This document shows positions 1-9,117 of a DNA stretch of 64,000 nucleotides, one piece after another. This stretch comes from a bacterium. GTDB taxonomy: Bacteria > Zhuqueibacterota > Zhuqueibacteria > Residuimicrobiales > Oceaniaggregativiventaceae. The stretch spans positions 682,001 through 746,000 of the forward strand of contig JAKQNP010000002.1 in NCBI GenBank assembly GCA_029565675.1. Reading direction: 5' to 3'. Positions within the stretch are counted from its first letter, which is position 1. Every line of letters begins with the position of its first letter. A program made the translations under genes and the position numbers. The notes beneath the pieces were generated by a model. It was not told where the DNA came from. It did no database searches and saw only the letters and a list, made by a program, of their open reading frames with translations.

Positions 1-2
1 AA

Positions 3-1229
3 AATGACGGTTTGCGGGTTCTGGAGGAAGCCAAGAATACCGATCCGGATATTGTCGTGCTCCTTTATACCGGGTACGGCACTGTCCCCAATGCGGTCGA
101 AGCATTTAAAAAGGGCGCATTCGATTTTATTCAAAAATTCAATACCCACCATGATCTTTTGTTGCCGGTGGAAAGAGCTTTCAAGTTTGCCCATGTGCAG
201 CGTGAAAACGTTTATCTGCGCAGTCGCCTCGATTTGACCAATGACGGAGTTTTCTATGGCGCGATCGGTACCAGCCCGATCATGCTGCGATTGTTTGAAA
301 AGGCCAAACGAATCGCCCAGAGCACCGCAACCGTACTGATTGTCGGTGAAACGGGAACCGGCAAGGAAATCTTGTCGCGTGGCATCCATCATTACAGCCC
401 GCGCTGCAACGAATCGTTTATTCCAGTGGCGGTCGGTACGTTGCCGGAAACCATGCTGGAAGACGAGCTGTTTGGACATGTCAAGGGCGCCTTTACCGGT
501 GCCAATATTGAGAAACCCGGGCTGTTTGAAGCCGCTGATCAAGGCACCATTTTCCTCGATGAAATCGGTGAGGTCAGTTTTGACTTGCAGCATAAACTGT
601 TGCGGGTCTTGCAGGAAAAAACCGTTCGCCGCCTCGGCAGTGTCAAAGAACGGTCGATAGACGTGCGCATCGTCAGCGCCACCAACCGCGATCCCGAAGA
701 GCTGGTAAAAGAGGGGCGCATGCGCGAAGATCTCTATTTTCGATTGAATGTGATCCAGTTGCGCATTCCACCCTTGCGTGAACGCAAAGAAGATATTCCT
801 GCTCTGGTCTACCATTTTTTACGACAACACCGCGATATCGGCATCATCGAGGTCGAAAAAGTCGATCCGCAGGTGCTGCTGGCGTTGCAGGATTACAAAT
901 GGCCCGGCAATGTGCGCGAATTGCAGTATTTGATGCTTGGTATGATTGCGGAAGCTACCCACCCGGTGATTCGGCTGGAAGATCTGCCGAAAAAATTTCG
1001 CCCTTCTTCAGCGATCATCTCTACCGAAAGCCACGTGGAACTCAAATTCAAAGAAGCAAAAGCCAGAATCATCGAGACCTTTGAACGCGACTATCTAGAG
1101 AAAATGTTAAAGTTATATGACTACAATATCACCGTGGTGGCGAAAAAAGCCGGTTTGAACCGCAAGACGATCTATCGGCTGGCCGAAGCAAGAGGGATCA
1201 GCTTGCACAAACCCGGCCAGGCCGAATGA
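3..1229 (+). CDS. NtrC-family sigma-54-dependent response regulator (5' end missing)
   Basis: The reading frame is open from the left edge, so the gene starts outside the window. What remains is the C-terminal half of a receiver domain (NDGLRVLEEA, then LLYTGYGTVPNAVEAFKKGA), a full AAA+ sigma-54 interaction domain and a Fis-type helix-turn-helix. The AAA+ part has Walker A GETGTGKE, the sigma-54 contact loop GAFTGA, Walker B GTIFLDEIGE, and an arginine-rich FRLNVIQLRIPPLRER block. The C-terminus (NITVVAKKAGLNRKTIYRL) is the DNA-binding helix pair. Such proteins hydrolyse ATP to open sigma-54 promoters from upstream sites. It sits at the head of an exopolysaccharide locus, where PrsR-type activators are known in PEP-CTERM/exosortase clusters. 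Four sigma-54-like promoters in this window are candidate targets. The phospho-acceptor Asp lies off the window. The family call is secure; the target genes are inferred. Confidence 0.93.
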   Translation, partial: NDGLRVLEEAKNTDPDIVVLLYTGYGTVPNAVEAFKKGAFDFIQKFNTHHDLLLPVERAFKFAHVQRENVYLRSRLDLTNDGVFYGAIGTSPIMLRLFEKAKRIAQSTATVLIVGETGTGKEILSRGIHHYSPRCNESFIPVAVGTLPETMLEDELFGHVKGAFTGANIEKPGLFEAADQGTIFLDEIGEVSFDLQHKLLRVLQEKTVRRLGSVKERSIDVRIVSATNRDPEELVKEGRMREDLYFRLNVIQLRIPPLRERKEDIPALVYHFLRQHRDIGIIEVEKVDPQVLLALQDYKWPGNVRELQYLMLGMIAEATHPVIRLEDLPKKFRPSSAIISTESHVELKFKEAKARIIETFERDYLEKMLKLYDYNITVVAKKAGLNRKTIYRLAEARGISLHKPGQAE

Positions 1230-1247
1230 TCTCATCGTTGTATTCCT

Positions 1248-1285
1248 GTCCGCCGGCTCAATGCCGGCCGGCGGACCCCCTTTTC
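1248..1285 (+). terminator. Rho-independent terminator after the sigma-54 activator
   Basis: A 10-bp perfect stem (GTCCGCCGGC at 1248-1257, GCCGGCGGAC at 1267-1276) with a 9-nt loop is followed by CCCCCTTTT. It begins 19 bases after the activator stop codon. The T tract is short, so termination may be partial. Confidence 0.6.
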
Positions 1286-1456
1286 ATTTCGTCAGGCTCC
1301 CCGCAAAAATAAAAGTTGTGGTCTTTAATCAACGCACAGTGGCTTGCAGGTCACACCCGCCGGGAAAAAACCGCCGCGGATAATGGCCTGACGGAACCAG
1401 TCATTATATAAATGCAATAAAATCAACAGGGCAAAAATTGGCTAAATTGTGAAATT

Positions 1457-1472
1457 TGGCACAAAAGTTGTT
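1457..1472 (+). promoter_or_regulatory. Sigma-54 (-24/-12) promoter
   Basis: TGGCAC-AAAAG-TTGTT matches the consensus TGGCAC-N5-TTGCW. The invariant GG is 10 bases from GT at the -12 position. It is 62 bases upstream of the receiver-only gene and follows the sigma-54 activator and its terminator. Transcription would start near 1484. The sequence match is direct; its use is inferred. Confidence 0.7.
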
Positions 1473-1533
1473 AAACAAGGGTTGAATCAACGATGGCGAA
1501 TCACGGACCAAATAGAAAGGTGCAACTCCAGCC

Positions 1534-1956
1534 ATGCCAACAGAACGCGCAACTCAGCGAAAGCAAAAAATGGTTCTGATTGCCTCCAACGATCCAGAGA
1601 TCCGCACCGCATTATCGGAACGGTTCAGAGGAGAGACATTCAATATCCGGTTTGCTCTTCATAGTTTGGACGTGCTTGCCCAAGTGATAGAACGCGAAAC
1701 GGATATCCTCGTTTTGGACCTCGATATGCATGGCCATGTCGGCATCGATGTTTTGCCGGTAATACGCAAGATAAGACCTCGATTGCCGATCGTGGTGATT
1801 TCCGACGATTTTACCAACCGCATCCGAAAAATTGCTGCAGAACAAGGAATGACCTACCAGGCATTCAAGCCAAAAACACGGGCAGAGGTGGGAGCGATTT
1901 TCACTGCTGCAGAGCGAATTCTGGAAAAGTGCGCTTGCCTGCACCTGGTGAATTGA
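1534..1956 (+). CDS. Receiver-only response regulator-like protein
   Basis: This 140-residue protein is a single CheY-like receiver domain with no output domain. It has the hydrophobic first strand MVLIASNDPEI, the phospho-acceptor strand DILVLDLDMHG, the fourth strand LPIVVISDD and a Lys-Pro after the fifth strand (QAFKPKT), in receiver order. The acidic pair normally after the first strand is reduced to one Asp in SNDPEI, so metal binding may be altered. ATG 1534 is used; ATG 1570 would also give a complete domain. A sigma-54 promoter lies just upstream. It could relay or compete for phosphate in the circuit of the upstream activator, which is inference from position. Confidence 0.75.
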   Translation: MPTERATQRKQKMVLIASNDPEIRTALSERFRGETFNIRFALHSLDVLAQVIERETDILVLDLDMHGHVGIDVLPVIRKIRPRLPIVVISDDFTNRIRKIAAEQGMTYQAFKPKTRAEVGAIFTAAERILEKCACLHLVN

Positions 1957-2123
1957 ACCGCCTTCCACCCACGGCATGCCTTCGGATCCGGTTGGCGTGC
2001 GTCAGCAGCAGATGGCTCGAAATCGGCAAAGCCTCTGCTGCTGGCGCCGGAATCTAGTTGTGAAAGAATTGCTCCGCCGGCTATGACGTAAAAATCTGCT
2101 GCACCAGAAGAGCGAGCAAAAAA

Positions 2124-3467
2124 GTGCACCATTTTATCGATCTGGGCGACCGCCGGGCTGTAGCCTGGCTATGGATTGCCGCGGGCTTGTGCGGGATAGT
2201 TGTGCTGGCCAGTTTGCTCTTGCCGCGTGCCGACGGCCAATTGATCGGCTCAGACGGCAAGTTCTACTATTCGATTCTGCGCTCTGCAGTGTTTGACCGC
2301 GATTTCGATTTTGCCAACGATTATCAACTCTTGCAAGTCGATACCATCGATTCCATCGGCCTGACGCCGATCGGCAAACGCACGAATCCATTCGCACTCG
2401 GGACTTCTCTATTGTGGCTGCCCTTTTTGCTCGTAGGCCATCTTATTGCGCTTGCGGTTAACCATTTGGGCTGCTCCGTGGCATTGGACGGCAGCAGCAA
2501 TCTCCACCAGGCCATGGTCTGCCTCGGCACAGTTTTTTATGCCGGCGGCGGCTTTATTCTGAGCTATCGCCTGGCCCGAAAATGGTTTCCAGCTTTTGCC
2601 GCGTTCCTGGCGGTCATCTCTTTATGGTTCGCCTCTCCGGCTGTCTATTACATGGTCGGCCAACCCTCAATGTCGCATGCGGTCTCGATCGGCAGCAATG
2701 CTCTCTTTCTTTTCATCTGGCTTTCACAGGATCACCCTGGTTCCATGCGCCGAACTCTTTTACTGGGCCTGACTGTTGGCCTGCTCGCCCTGGTGCGCTG
2801 GCAGGATGCAATTCTGCTTGTTCTGCCGCTGTCTGAATTCGTGCATCGCGCTGCCATCCATGAATTGCCGTGGCACAAAGCTTTTATCCATAGCGCCTTG
2901 TTGCTTGCGGTTGCTCTGGCAATCTTTACACCCCAAATGCTCATGTGGAACAGTGTTTATGGAGCCGCCTTGACCATGCCACAAGGCAGTTCCTTTATGC
3001 AATGGTCTTCTCCGCAATTTTTCTCGGTTCTTTTTTCCACCCGACATGGTCTCTTCTCCTGGCACCCGGTGGTGTTCATCGCTGTGCTCGGCATCGCACC
3101 GCTGGCGAAGCGAAACCAGCGTCTGGCGATGTTGGTCGCCGTGATGTTTTTGCTGCAGCTCTACATCAACAGTGCGGTGGAGCGCTGGTGGGCAGATGAG
3201 TCTTTTGGCGGACGCCGATTCACCGGATTGATGCCGGCTCTTGCTCTGCCGCTCAGCGCTTTGATCGAGTGGCTGTGGCGAAGAGGCCGACAACGCATTT
3301 TGATCACCGCTTTGCTGTTTCTCATCTTTTGGAATGGACTGAGCTTTGCCCAATATCGTCTGGGGTGGGTTTCGCGCCGCGATGCCTTATCCTGGCGCGA
3401 GATGACCATCGATCGACTTTGCCTGCCCGGAAAAATTCTGCAGGAACGCCGCCTGACACCGAACTGA
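2124..3467 (+). CDS. Multi-pass membrane protein, GT-C glycosyltransferase-like
   Basis: This 447-residue protein has about ten to twelve hydrophobic segments, beginning with WLWIAAGLCGIVVLASLLL, and a first extramembrane loop with GSDGKFYYSILRSAVFDRD. An early acidic loop after the first helix, then many helices, is the layout of GT-C (ArnT/PMT-like) transferases that use lipid-linked sugars, although the loop is not a textbook motif match. The start is GTG 2124 after a weak purine-rich site. It lies in the polysaccharide locus and could act on a lipid-linked glycan outside the inner membrane. Two further GT-C-like proteins occur at 17970 and 21883. Exact substrate and activity are unknown. 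Confidence 0.6.
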   Translation: MHHFIDLGDRRAVAWLWIAAGLCGIVVLASLLLPRADGQLIGSDGKFYYSILRSAVFDRDFDFANDYQLLQVDTIDSIGLTPIGKRTNPFALGTSLLWLPFLLVGHLIALAVNHLGCSVALDGSSNLHQAMVCLGTVFYAGGGFILSYRLARKWFPAFAAFLAVISLWFASPAVYYMVGQPSMSHAVSIGSNALFLFIWLSQDHPGSMRRTLLLGLTVGLLALVRWQDAILLVLPLSEFVHRAAIHELPWHKAFIHSALLLAVALAIFTPQMLMWNSVYGAALTMPQGSSFMQWSSPQFFSVLFSTRHGLFSWHPVVFIAVLGIAPLAKRNQRLAMLVAVMFLLQLYINSAVERWWADESFGGRRFTGLMPALALPLSALIEWLWRRGRQRILITALLFLIFWNGLSFAQYRLGWVSRRDALSWREMTIDRLCLPGKILQERRLTPN

Positions 3468-3713
3468 TTCTCTCCCCGCGTTTGTTCTCCCATTGACCCT
3501 GCCAAAAAGTGTTGCCCACATGGGACGTCTTTCTGTTCCTCATGGCTTAGATGCCACAAAAACCATCCAGCCGGTAAATAATTATTTCACTGAATAAGAA
3601 ATTTAATAAAGAATTTTTTCTTCGATATCGGAACAATAAAAACAACAACATAGCTTGCTCACAGGGAAGCGAAACTGCGGCATTCAGGCAACAAATCGGC
3701 AAATTTTCTCGGT

Positions 3714-3729
3714 TGGCATATTTTCTGCT
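3714..3729 (+). promoter_or_regulatory. Sigma-54 (-24/-12) promoter
   Basis: TGGCAT-ATTTT-CTGCT has the invariant GG and GC separated by exactly 10 bases. The predicted start of transcription (about 3740) overlaps the earliest possible start codons (GTG 3739, ATG 3745). That supports the later ATG 3850 as the real start of the next gene. Confidence 0.6.
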
Positions 3730-3849
3730 TAAGGGCAAGTGGATATGAACAAGGCAGCAGAGTTCCAGGCAGCGATATCTGTCGGAGGTATAAAAAAATT
3801 GGTAATCGTGTCAACAAATCAGGGAAAACTGATGAGGAGGAAATTATCG

Positions 3850-5094
3850 ATGGTGTTGACTGGAAAGCACAAGATGCTGTCATGGGGAACTCGCCTGGTG
3901 GCGCTCATCCTGTGTGTCTTGGTATCGCTGGCATTTTCTGGTTCGCTCCTGGTCAGGTGGAATGCCAACACCGAAAGCGACTTGGCTGGTTATCGCATCC
4001 ACTATGGCACTGAGCCCGGTCAATTCAGCGAGGTCATCGATGTGGGCAATGTGACTTCCCACGTGATCGACCAGTTGCAGGAGGGCAGGACCTACCATTT
4101 TGCGGTAACCGCTTACGACTATTCCGGCAATCAGAGCGACTATTCCGAAGAGGTGTCTGCTACTGTCGGTGAGCCCGCAGCGGCTGTTCAGTTGGTCGAC
4201 AATGGAGTCGAACTGGATTGGACTTTGATTGGCAATGCCGACGGCTACGAGATCTACAAAACCACTGATTTTTCGGCAGAGCCGTCGACTCTGATTGCGA
4301 CGGTGAGTGCACCTCCTTTTGTTGATGGGCAGTACAGCCGCGTTGCCCACACCGGTGCCGAGTATCAGGTTCGCGCGATGCAGGCGGGCAGCGAGATCTA
4401 TCGTTTCAAAAATGTTGCTGCATTTAATCTGAACATTCAACCGGGACGCAACCTGCTCTCCTTGCCGCTGTTACCGACGGATCGCCACATCAACGCCGTT
4501 CTCGGCGACCAATTGCCGGGTGGCACAAACATCAGTGAGGCAGATCGCATCTATTATTGGAACGGTTCGCGATATGAGACTTCCTGGTTGTTGCGAGCTG
4601 CTGACGACAACAGCGAGGGCTCCTGGCGGGATGAATCCGGTGCTGAGGAATCGTCTCTGGAACTCGATTTAAAAACCTCATTTTGGTTGATGACCAAGGC
4701 CACCGATCCGCAGGTGGTGACGGTAACCGGATCGGTTTATAATCAACCTGCAACCGAGATGACCGTTGTTGCAGGGGTCAATTTTATTGGTATGCCTTTT
4801 CCGGTTCCTCTGGCTTTGAGTCAAAGCAAGCTGTGGGAAGATGGAGTTGTCATTGGCCACCATTCGGTTTCGACTTCAGATCGGCTTATGGCGTGGTTGG
4901 CCAACCGCAATGTTTATCAATTGGCCTGGCTTCTTGATCAAAGCGGCACCGATTGGGACGGCAAATGGCTGGATGAAAGCGGCGCTGGTGAAACGACTAT
5001 GCAATTCACTCCCGGCGTCGGCTACATCTTGTGGCGGATCAACAGCAATGAAAACGGGGCATGGACAATGCCCAATCCTCTCTGGAACAACTAA
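3850..5094 (+). CDS. Secreted fibronectin type III repeat protein
   Basis: ATG 3850 is chosen because GAGGAGG lies at 3834-3840 and a signal peptide follows (WGTRLVALILCVLVSLAFSG). The predicted sigma-54 start of transcription near 3740 argues against the longer reading. The mature protein begins with a fibronectin III domain (VRWNANTESDLAGYRIHYG ... GRTYHFAVTAYD). A second, more divergent one follows, then two related stretches of about 100 residues in the C-terminal half, each with a WLL...W(R/K)DESGA signature (LLRAADDNSEGSWRDESGAE; LLDQSGTDWDGKWLDESGAG). It has no T9SS sorting domain. Thirty bases separate it from the next gene, so they are probably co-transcribed. A surface or polysaccharide-binding role is plausible; no function is known. 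Confidence 0.75.
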   Translation: MVLTGKHKMLSWGTRLVALILCVLVSLAFSGSLLVRWNANTESDLAGYRIHYGTEPGQFSEVIDVGNVTSHVIDQLQEGRTYHFAVTAYDYSGNQSDYSEEVSATVGEPAAAVQLVDNGVELDWTLIGNADGYEIYKTTDFSAEPSTLIATVSAPPFVDGQYSRVAHTGAEYQVRAMQAGSEIYRFKNVAAFNLNIQPGRNLLSLPLLPTDRHINAVLGDQLPGGTNISEADRIYYWNGSRYETSWLLRAADDNSEGSWRDESGAEESSLELDLKTSFWLMTKATDPQVVTVTGSVYNQPATEMTVVAGVNFIGMPFPVPLALSQSKLWEDGVVIGHHSVSTSDRLMAWLANRNVYQLAWLLDQSGTDWDGKWLDESGAGETTMQFTPGVGYILWRINSNENGAWTMPNPLWNN

Positions 5095-5124
5095 ATCAAC
5101 TGTAATAAAGCAAGGAGGGTCATC

Positions 5125-6195
5125 ATGAGTTCAAAAATGGTTTTGCGGATGTCTTTGGCGATTTCCATCATGCTGATTGGCGGGGCATTCGCGCAGGTCA
5201 TGCCGACGTTTTTCGGCAAATCGACGACGGGGATCTTTGACATCGACGGCGTAGAGCGGTTGCAAGGCCGCGGGGAAGGTGGGGATCTGGTGCAGTTAAT
5301 CTGGGTTGGTGAAAACCGGATGGTCGATTCTCCGGACGAATTCGGCAACGCCACTGCAGATGACAAGATTATCGACTCTGTGCGCGTGGGCTATGGTTAT
5401 CCGGTCAATGGCGATGAAGGCAAATTCGGCAAGACCTTCAGCCATCGGCTGTTGACTCCCGGTGCGATGGTCTATATGCGCGCCTGGAATGCACCCCACG
5501 TGAGCGGCTTTGATGTCAGTTATGGTGATTCGCATGTCCACGAAATTCTGGCTGATTTTGAGGAACACGATTTTGGCACCTGGACGATTTTGCCGCGCGA
5601 TCCCTATCCGATCGAACTCGCCGCTTTTTCCGCTTCGCCCATTCAAAGTGGCGTGGAATTGCGCTGGATTACCGAGTCTGAAACCGAAAACCTCGGATTT
5701 CATGTCTATCGCAGCGTCCAATTGGCGAGTCCGCGTGAACAGATAAACGATCAGATGATCCAGGGAGCGGTCAATTCGCAGAGCCGCAATGAATACACCT
5801 ACACGGACCAGGCCGTCCAGGGGAACGATCTCTATTATTACTGGCTGGCCGATATCTCGACCACCGGGCACGTCACTCTGCACGGTCCGGTGGCTGTGGA
5901 AACTTCTCTGATGCCTGAGGAATACAGCCTGAGCAACAATTACCCGAATCCGTTCAACCCGACCACCCGGATCGACTATTCCATCAAGGATCCAGGAGGC
6001 GTTCAGTTGACAATCTACAACATTACCGGTCAAGTCGTCCGCACTTTGGTTGACGAGATTCAGTCTGCCGGCACCTATTCAGTTCATTGGGACGGCAGAG
6101 ATGATGCGGGTTTTTCCGTTCCCAGTGGTACCTACATCTATACCCTGGAAGCAAATGATTTCAAGCAGACGCGCAAGATGACGTTCATGAAATGA
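5125..6195 (+). CDS. Secreted protein with T9SS C-terminal sorting domain
   Basis: A strong ribosome site (AAGGAGGGTC) precedes ATG 5125. A signal peptide (MSLAISIMLIGGAFA) leads into about 150 residues with no family I recognise, containing a short Asp/Gly-rich stretch. A fibronectin-like segment follows (AFSASPIQSGVELRWITES ... ENLGFHVYRS). The last 85 residues are a classic sorting domain: NYPNPFNPTTRIDYSI, TGQVVRTLVDE, HWDGRDDAGFSVPSGTYIY and a final TRKMTFMK. Such domains are recognised by PorV and cut by PorU, both encoded near 24-30 kb. A T9SS cargo inside an exopolysaccharide locus suggests a surface protein attached to or shaped by the polymer. Confidence 0.85.
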   Translation: MSSKMVLRMSLAISIMLIGGAFAQVMPTFFGKSTTGIFDIDGVERLQGRGEGGDLVQLIWVGENRMVDSPDEFGNATADDKIIDSVRVGYGYPVNGDEGKFGKTFSHRLLTPGAMVYMRAWNAPHVSGFDVSYGDSHVHEILADFEEHDFGTWTILPRDPYPIELAAFSASPIQSGVELRWITESETENLGFHVYRSVQLASPREQINDQMIQGAVNSQSRNEYTYTDQAVQGNDLYYYWLADISTTGHVTLHGPVAVETSLMPEEYSLSNNYPNPFNPTTRIDYSIKDPGGVQLTIYNITGQVVRTLVDEIQSAGTYSVHWDGRDDAGFSVPSGTYIYTLEANDFKQTRKMTFMK

Positions 6196-6330
6196 TCCGA
6201 GGGCGGGCTTCTGTTTGGCACTCCATATTGCTTTGCAGCGATTGAAAGTGCAATCAGAAGCCCAGTTCGCCTGCAGAGATGCAGCAGTGGCGAACCGTTG
6301 ACGATCATGAATCAAGTGATGAGGTCAAGA

Positions 6331-7302
6331 ATGAAACGTGCAAAACCTATACTTGTGTTGCTGATCGCGGGTCTCGTGTTGGGCTCTTGTTCAGTTAAAC
6401 CCAGAGCCAGACGCGCAACGCCGGAAAGCGACAAAGTGGTTATTCGATTTGACGAGCCCGCATTGGAAGGTGCCACATCCGATGCCGATCTCTTGCCTTT
6501 CCTGCTTCACGCAGCTGAGCAGGCGGAAGAACCGGTTATTGCGCAAAAGCGCACGGAACAACCGCTCGAGAAAGCGAGCGTGCAGGAAGAAGAGATCGCA
6601 CCCGAAAGCGAGGCAAAAGTGGTCGCACCTGAAACAGAGGTAAATGAGGAGATCGTTCAGGTGGAAGAGTCGGCGGCGCCCTCTGCCTCTGCCGGCCGTG
6701 CGGCCAGTTCTGAGTACCGTTTGGGTTATGGGGATGTGGTGGAGATCAAATTTTTCAACAATCCCGAGTACAACGAGGTGGTGACCGTGCGCCCGGATGG
6801 CCGAATATCGCTGCAACAGATCGGTGATCTTGAAGTTGTCGGAGTATCGCCGAGCGAATTGCAGAGTCTGGTGCATCAAGTCTATGGTGAAATCCTCAAA
6901 CAACCGGATGTGACGGTGTTTGTCCGCGAATTCGGGGGACAATTCTTCTATGTGATGGGCGAAGTGAACTCACCCGGTCAGTTCGAGATGTCCAAAGGCA
7001 TGTCGGTTCTGCGGGCGATCGCAGCAGCGGGTGGCGCGAAAAACTCTGGCAAGCTGAGCAGTGTTATCCTGATTCGGGCGGATCAAAACCAGAACGTTGA
7101 GGCGAGGCGCCTGGATCTGAGCATCGCCGATGTCGCACGGGATCTGGACAAAGATCTGACGCTGATGCCCTATGATATGGTCTTTGTTCCCAAAACTTTT
7201 ATCGCCAATTTGGACGTTTTTATGCAGCGGCTGTGGAACTATGTCTTGCCGCCGACCGACCTCTATTACCGCTACAAATACTGGTACAGAGGCGATCTTT
7301 AG
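6331..7302 (+). CDS. Polysaccharide export lipoprotein (Wza/PrsD-like, SLBB)
   Basis: ATG 6331 gives a compact lipoprotein signal (MKRAKPILVLLIAGLVLGSC) with GAGG six bases upstream; earlier starts at 6298 and 6307 only add a charged stub. About 100 residues rich in Glu and Pro form a linker. The poly-export domain follows (YRLGYGDVVEIKFFNNPEYN, VRPDGRISLQQIGDLEVVG), then an SLBB domain (YVMGEVNSPGQFEMSKGMSV, AAAGGAKNSGKLSSVILIR). The family forms the outer-membrane channel for capsule or exopolysaccharide. The long acidic linker is unusual and may span the periplasm. It is followed at once by the chain-length gene, the usual partner. Confidence 0.93.
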   Translation: MKRAKPILVLLIAGLVLGSCSVKPRARRATPESDKVVIRFDEPALEGATSDADLLPFLLHAAEQAEEPVIAQKRTEQPLEKASVQEEEIAPESEAKVVAPETEVNEEIVQVEESAAPSASAGRAASSEYRLGYGDVVEIKFFNNPEYNEVVTVRPDGRISLQQIGDLEVVGVSPSELQSLVHQVYGEILKQPDVTVFVREFGGQFFYVMGEVNSPGQFEMSKGMSVLRAIAAAGGAKNSGKLSSVILIRADQNQNVEARRLDLSIADVARDLDKDLTLMPYDMVFVPKTFIANLDVFMQRLWNYVLPPTDLYYRYKYWYRGDL

Positions 7303-7335
7303 TCAACCATGACTTCAATCAAGAGGTAATAGGCC

Positions 7336-8793
7336 ATGATTCAATACAGTCAAATAGACAGTCCGATGTCGCCTCAGAGCCTGTTGAGTGTGGTGCGGAA
7401 ACGAGGCAAGCTGATCTTGAGCCTCTTTCTGTTGTTGTTCCTCGCGGTGCTGATCGGCACATTTGTGATCCATCCGGTTTATCGTGCCCAGGCCAAGGTG
7501 ATGGTGACCTACCTGGTCGACAACAACAAAGCGCATCTGCTCGATCTCTATATGGTGCAGGACAACAGTTACTACGATCGCCTGAATTCGGAAACGGTGA
7601 TCTTTAAAATGCGCAGCATCCTGGAACCCGCAGTGGATGCCTTGGGATTGATCGATGATGCGCAAAAAGATACTCCAGTGGCGCGTGAAGCAGCGATCAC
7701 CAAATTGGCAGAACAGCTGCATATCGAACGAGAGCAAGATACCAATGTGCTGGTCGTGAATTGCGATCACCATGACCCCGAACTCGCTGCCGAGATCGTC
7801 GATCAGGTGGTCAGCAATTACATCGCGCAGCGGCCTTCTCTCTATCGCGACGAACGCATGTACCAGTTTCTCGACGAGCAGATCGCCAACATCACTGCCC
7901 AGATCGATGCCATCAAGGTTAAAGGTTTGGAATACCAGAGAAGGGAGAGGGTTATTGCTCCCGATCGCCAAGCCGACATCCTGTTTACGTCGATCGCCGA
8001 TTTCGATCGCGAACTGACCAAAGTTCGCGCGGCGCGCATTTCGCGCGAAGCCAATTTGCAGATCATCAAAGAACAATTGCAAAGCGGTAATGAGGTGGCG
8101 ATTCCGACCACCGCATCGTCGGAAAGTTTCAGCCGTTACGATTACATCAATCGCCTGAAGACTCGACTGCTCGATTTGGACCTGGAAAAGAATCGCTTGC
8201 TGCAAAAATACACGGAAAAACATCCGGAAGTCCAGCAGGTGACGTCTGAGATTGTCGAGACCAAGAAAAAACGCGATCTGGAAGTTGACGATATTGTTGC
8301 AGCCGAGGAAGCCAGCATCAAGGCGATGCGGGCAGCTGAAGAGTCCATGGCTCATCGCATGAACCAGGCTGTCGATGGCATTGCCAAGCTCTCCCGTCAG
8401 CAGTATGATCTGGGCAAGCTCACCATTGGCGTAGAAGATATGGAGAAAGTGCATTCCATGTTGCTGCGGCAGCGCGAAGAAGCAAGGATCTCCAACAGCA
8501 AAATCGAGAATCTGGTGCAAGTGCGCATGCTGGAACCGGCTATTATCCCTTCTGCGCCGATTCGGCCCAATATCCCCCTCTATCTGGGACTGGGATTGAT
8601 GCTCGCACTAGTCGTTTCTTTTGGTTCAGCCTTTTTTGTCGAATACTTTGACCATTCGGTCAATACTGTTGAAGATGCGCATCACTGTCTGGGTTTGCCG
8701 ATTTTGGCTGCGATTCCAGAGTTCCAGCATTTCCGCGAATCAGCGGGACGCCCAATAGCCACAGTCGCTGAGACAGCAAAAAGAGAATATTGA
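7336..8793 (+). CDS. Wzz/GumC-type chain-length determinant
   Basis: A 485-residue inner-membrane protein with an N-terminal helix (LILSLFLLLFLAVLIGTFV), a long periplasmic coiled-coil region (about 180-390) and a C-terminal helix (YLGLGLMLALVVSFGSAFFVEYF). The PIRPNIPLYLGLGLML segment before the last helix is typical of the GNVR/Wzz family. It ends soon after the second helix with no fused kinase, so the CpsD-like protein at 10107 is probably its separate cytosolic partner. AGAGGTAATAGGCC precedes ATG 7336. The role is to control polymer length and couple polymerisation to the export channel. Confidence 0.9.
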   Translation: MIQYSQIDSPMSPQSLLSVVRKRGKLILSLFLLLFLAVLIGTFVIHPVYRAQAKVMVTYLVDNNKAHLLDLYMVQDNSYYDRLNSETVIFKMRSILEPAVDALGLIDDAQKDTPVAREAAITKLAEQLHIEREQDTNVLVVNCDHHDPELAAEIVDQVVSNYIAQRPSLYRDERMYQFLDEQIANITAQIDAIKVKGLEYQRRERVIAPDRQADILFTSIADFDRELTKVRAARISREANLQIIKEQLQSGNEVAIPTTASSESFSRYDYINRLKTRLLDLDLEKNRLLQKYTEKHPEVQQVTSEIVETKKKRDLEVDDIVAAEEASIKAMRAAEESMAHRMNQAVDGIAKLSRQQYDLGKLTIGVEDMEKVHSMLLRQREEARISNSKIENLVQVRMLEPAIIPSAPIRPNIPLYLGLGLMLALVVSFGSAFFVEYFDHSVNTVEDAHHCLGLPILAAIPEFQHFRESAGRPIATVAETAKREY

Positions 8794-8860
8794 CGATTGT
8801 GTAGCCTTACTGATCATGCAACGCGACAAGCTGAATAAAAAGTAGGAGAGGGAGATTACA

Positions 8861-9067
8861 ATGAGGAACAATCTAAAAATAAGGCGCTGGGAAGCTGGAT
8901 TGAAACAATATGAATTGGCCTTCCTGCTGGGTTGCAGTGCGACCTATCTTTCGATGGTGGAAAACGATCGCGTCGAAGCAAACCACGAATTCAAGCGAAA
9001 AACGGCAGAATTGTTGGGTGTGCCAATTGATGAACTGTTTGCCGAAAGCGGCGTTCTGCACTCTTGA
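8861..9067 (+). CDS. Small XRE-family DNA-binding protein
   Basis: This 68-residue protein is little more than one Cro/CI helix-turn-helix: RRWEAGLKQYELAFLLGCSA then TYLSMVENDRVEANHEF and LLGVPIDELF. AGGAGAGGGAG precedes ATG 8861. It sits between the chain-length and ATPase genes, in the same direction, so it is probably an autoregulator of the exopolysaccharide operon. No operator is evident. Confidence 0.8.
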   Translation: MRNNLKIRRWEAGLKQYELAFLLGCSATYLSMVENDRVEANHEFKRKTAELLGVPIDELFAESGVLHS

Positions 9068-9117
9068 TTTGTCAAACCAGTGCTTACGGCGATCAAACCT
9101 AATGATTTGAGGTTGAT

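Noticed and set aside
6216-6233. TTGGCACTCCATATTGCTTT before the Wza-type gene as a fifth sigma-54 promoter
   Set aside because: GG and GC are 11 bases apart, while sigma-54 needs 10. The boxes look right but the spacing does not.
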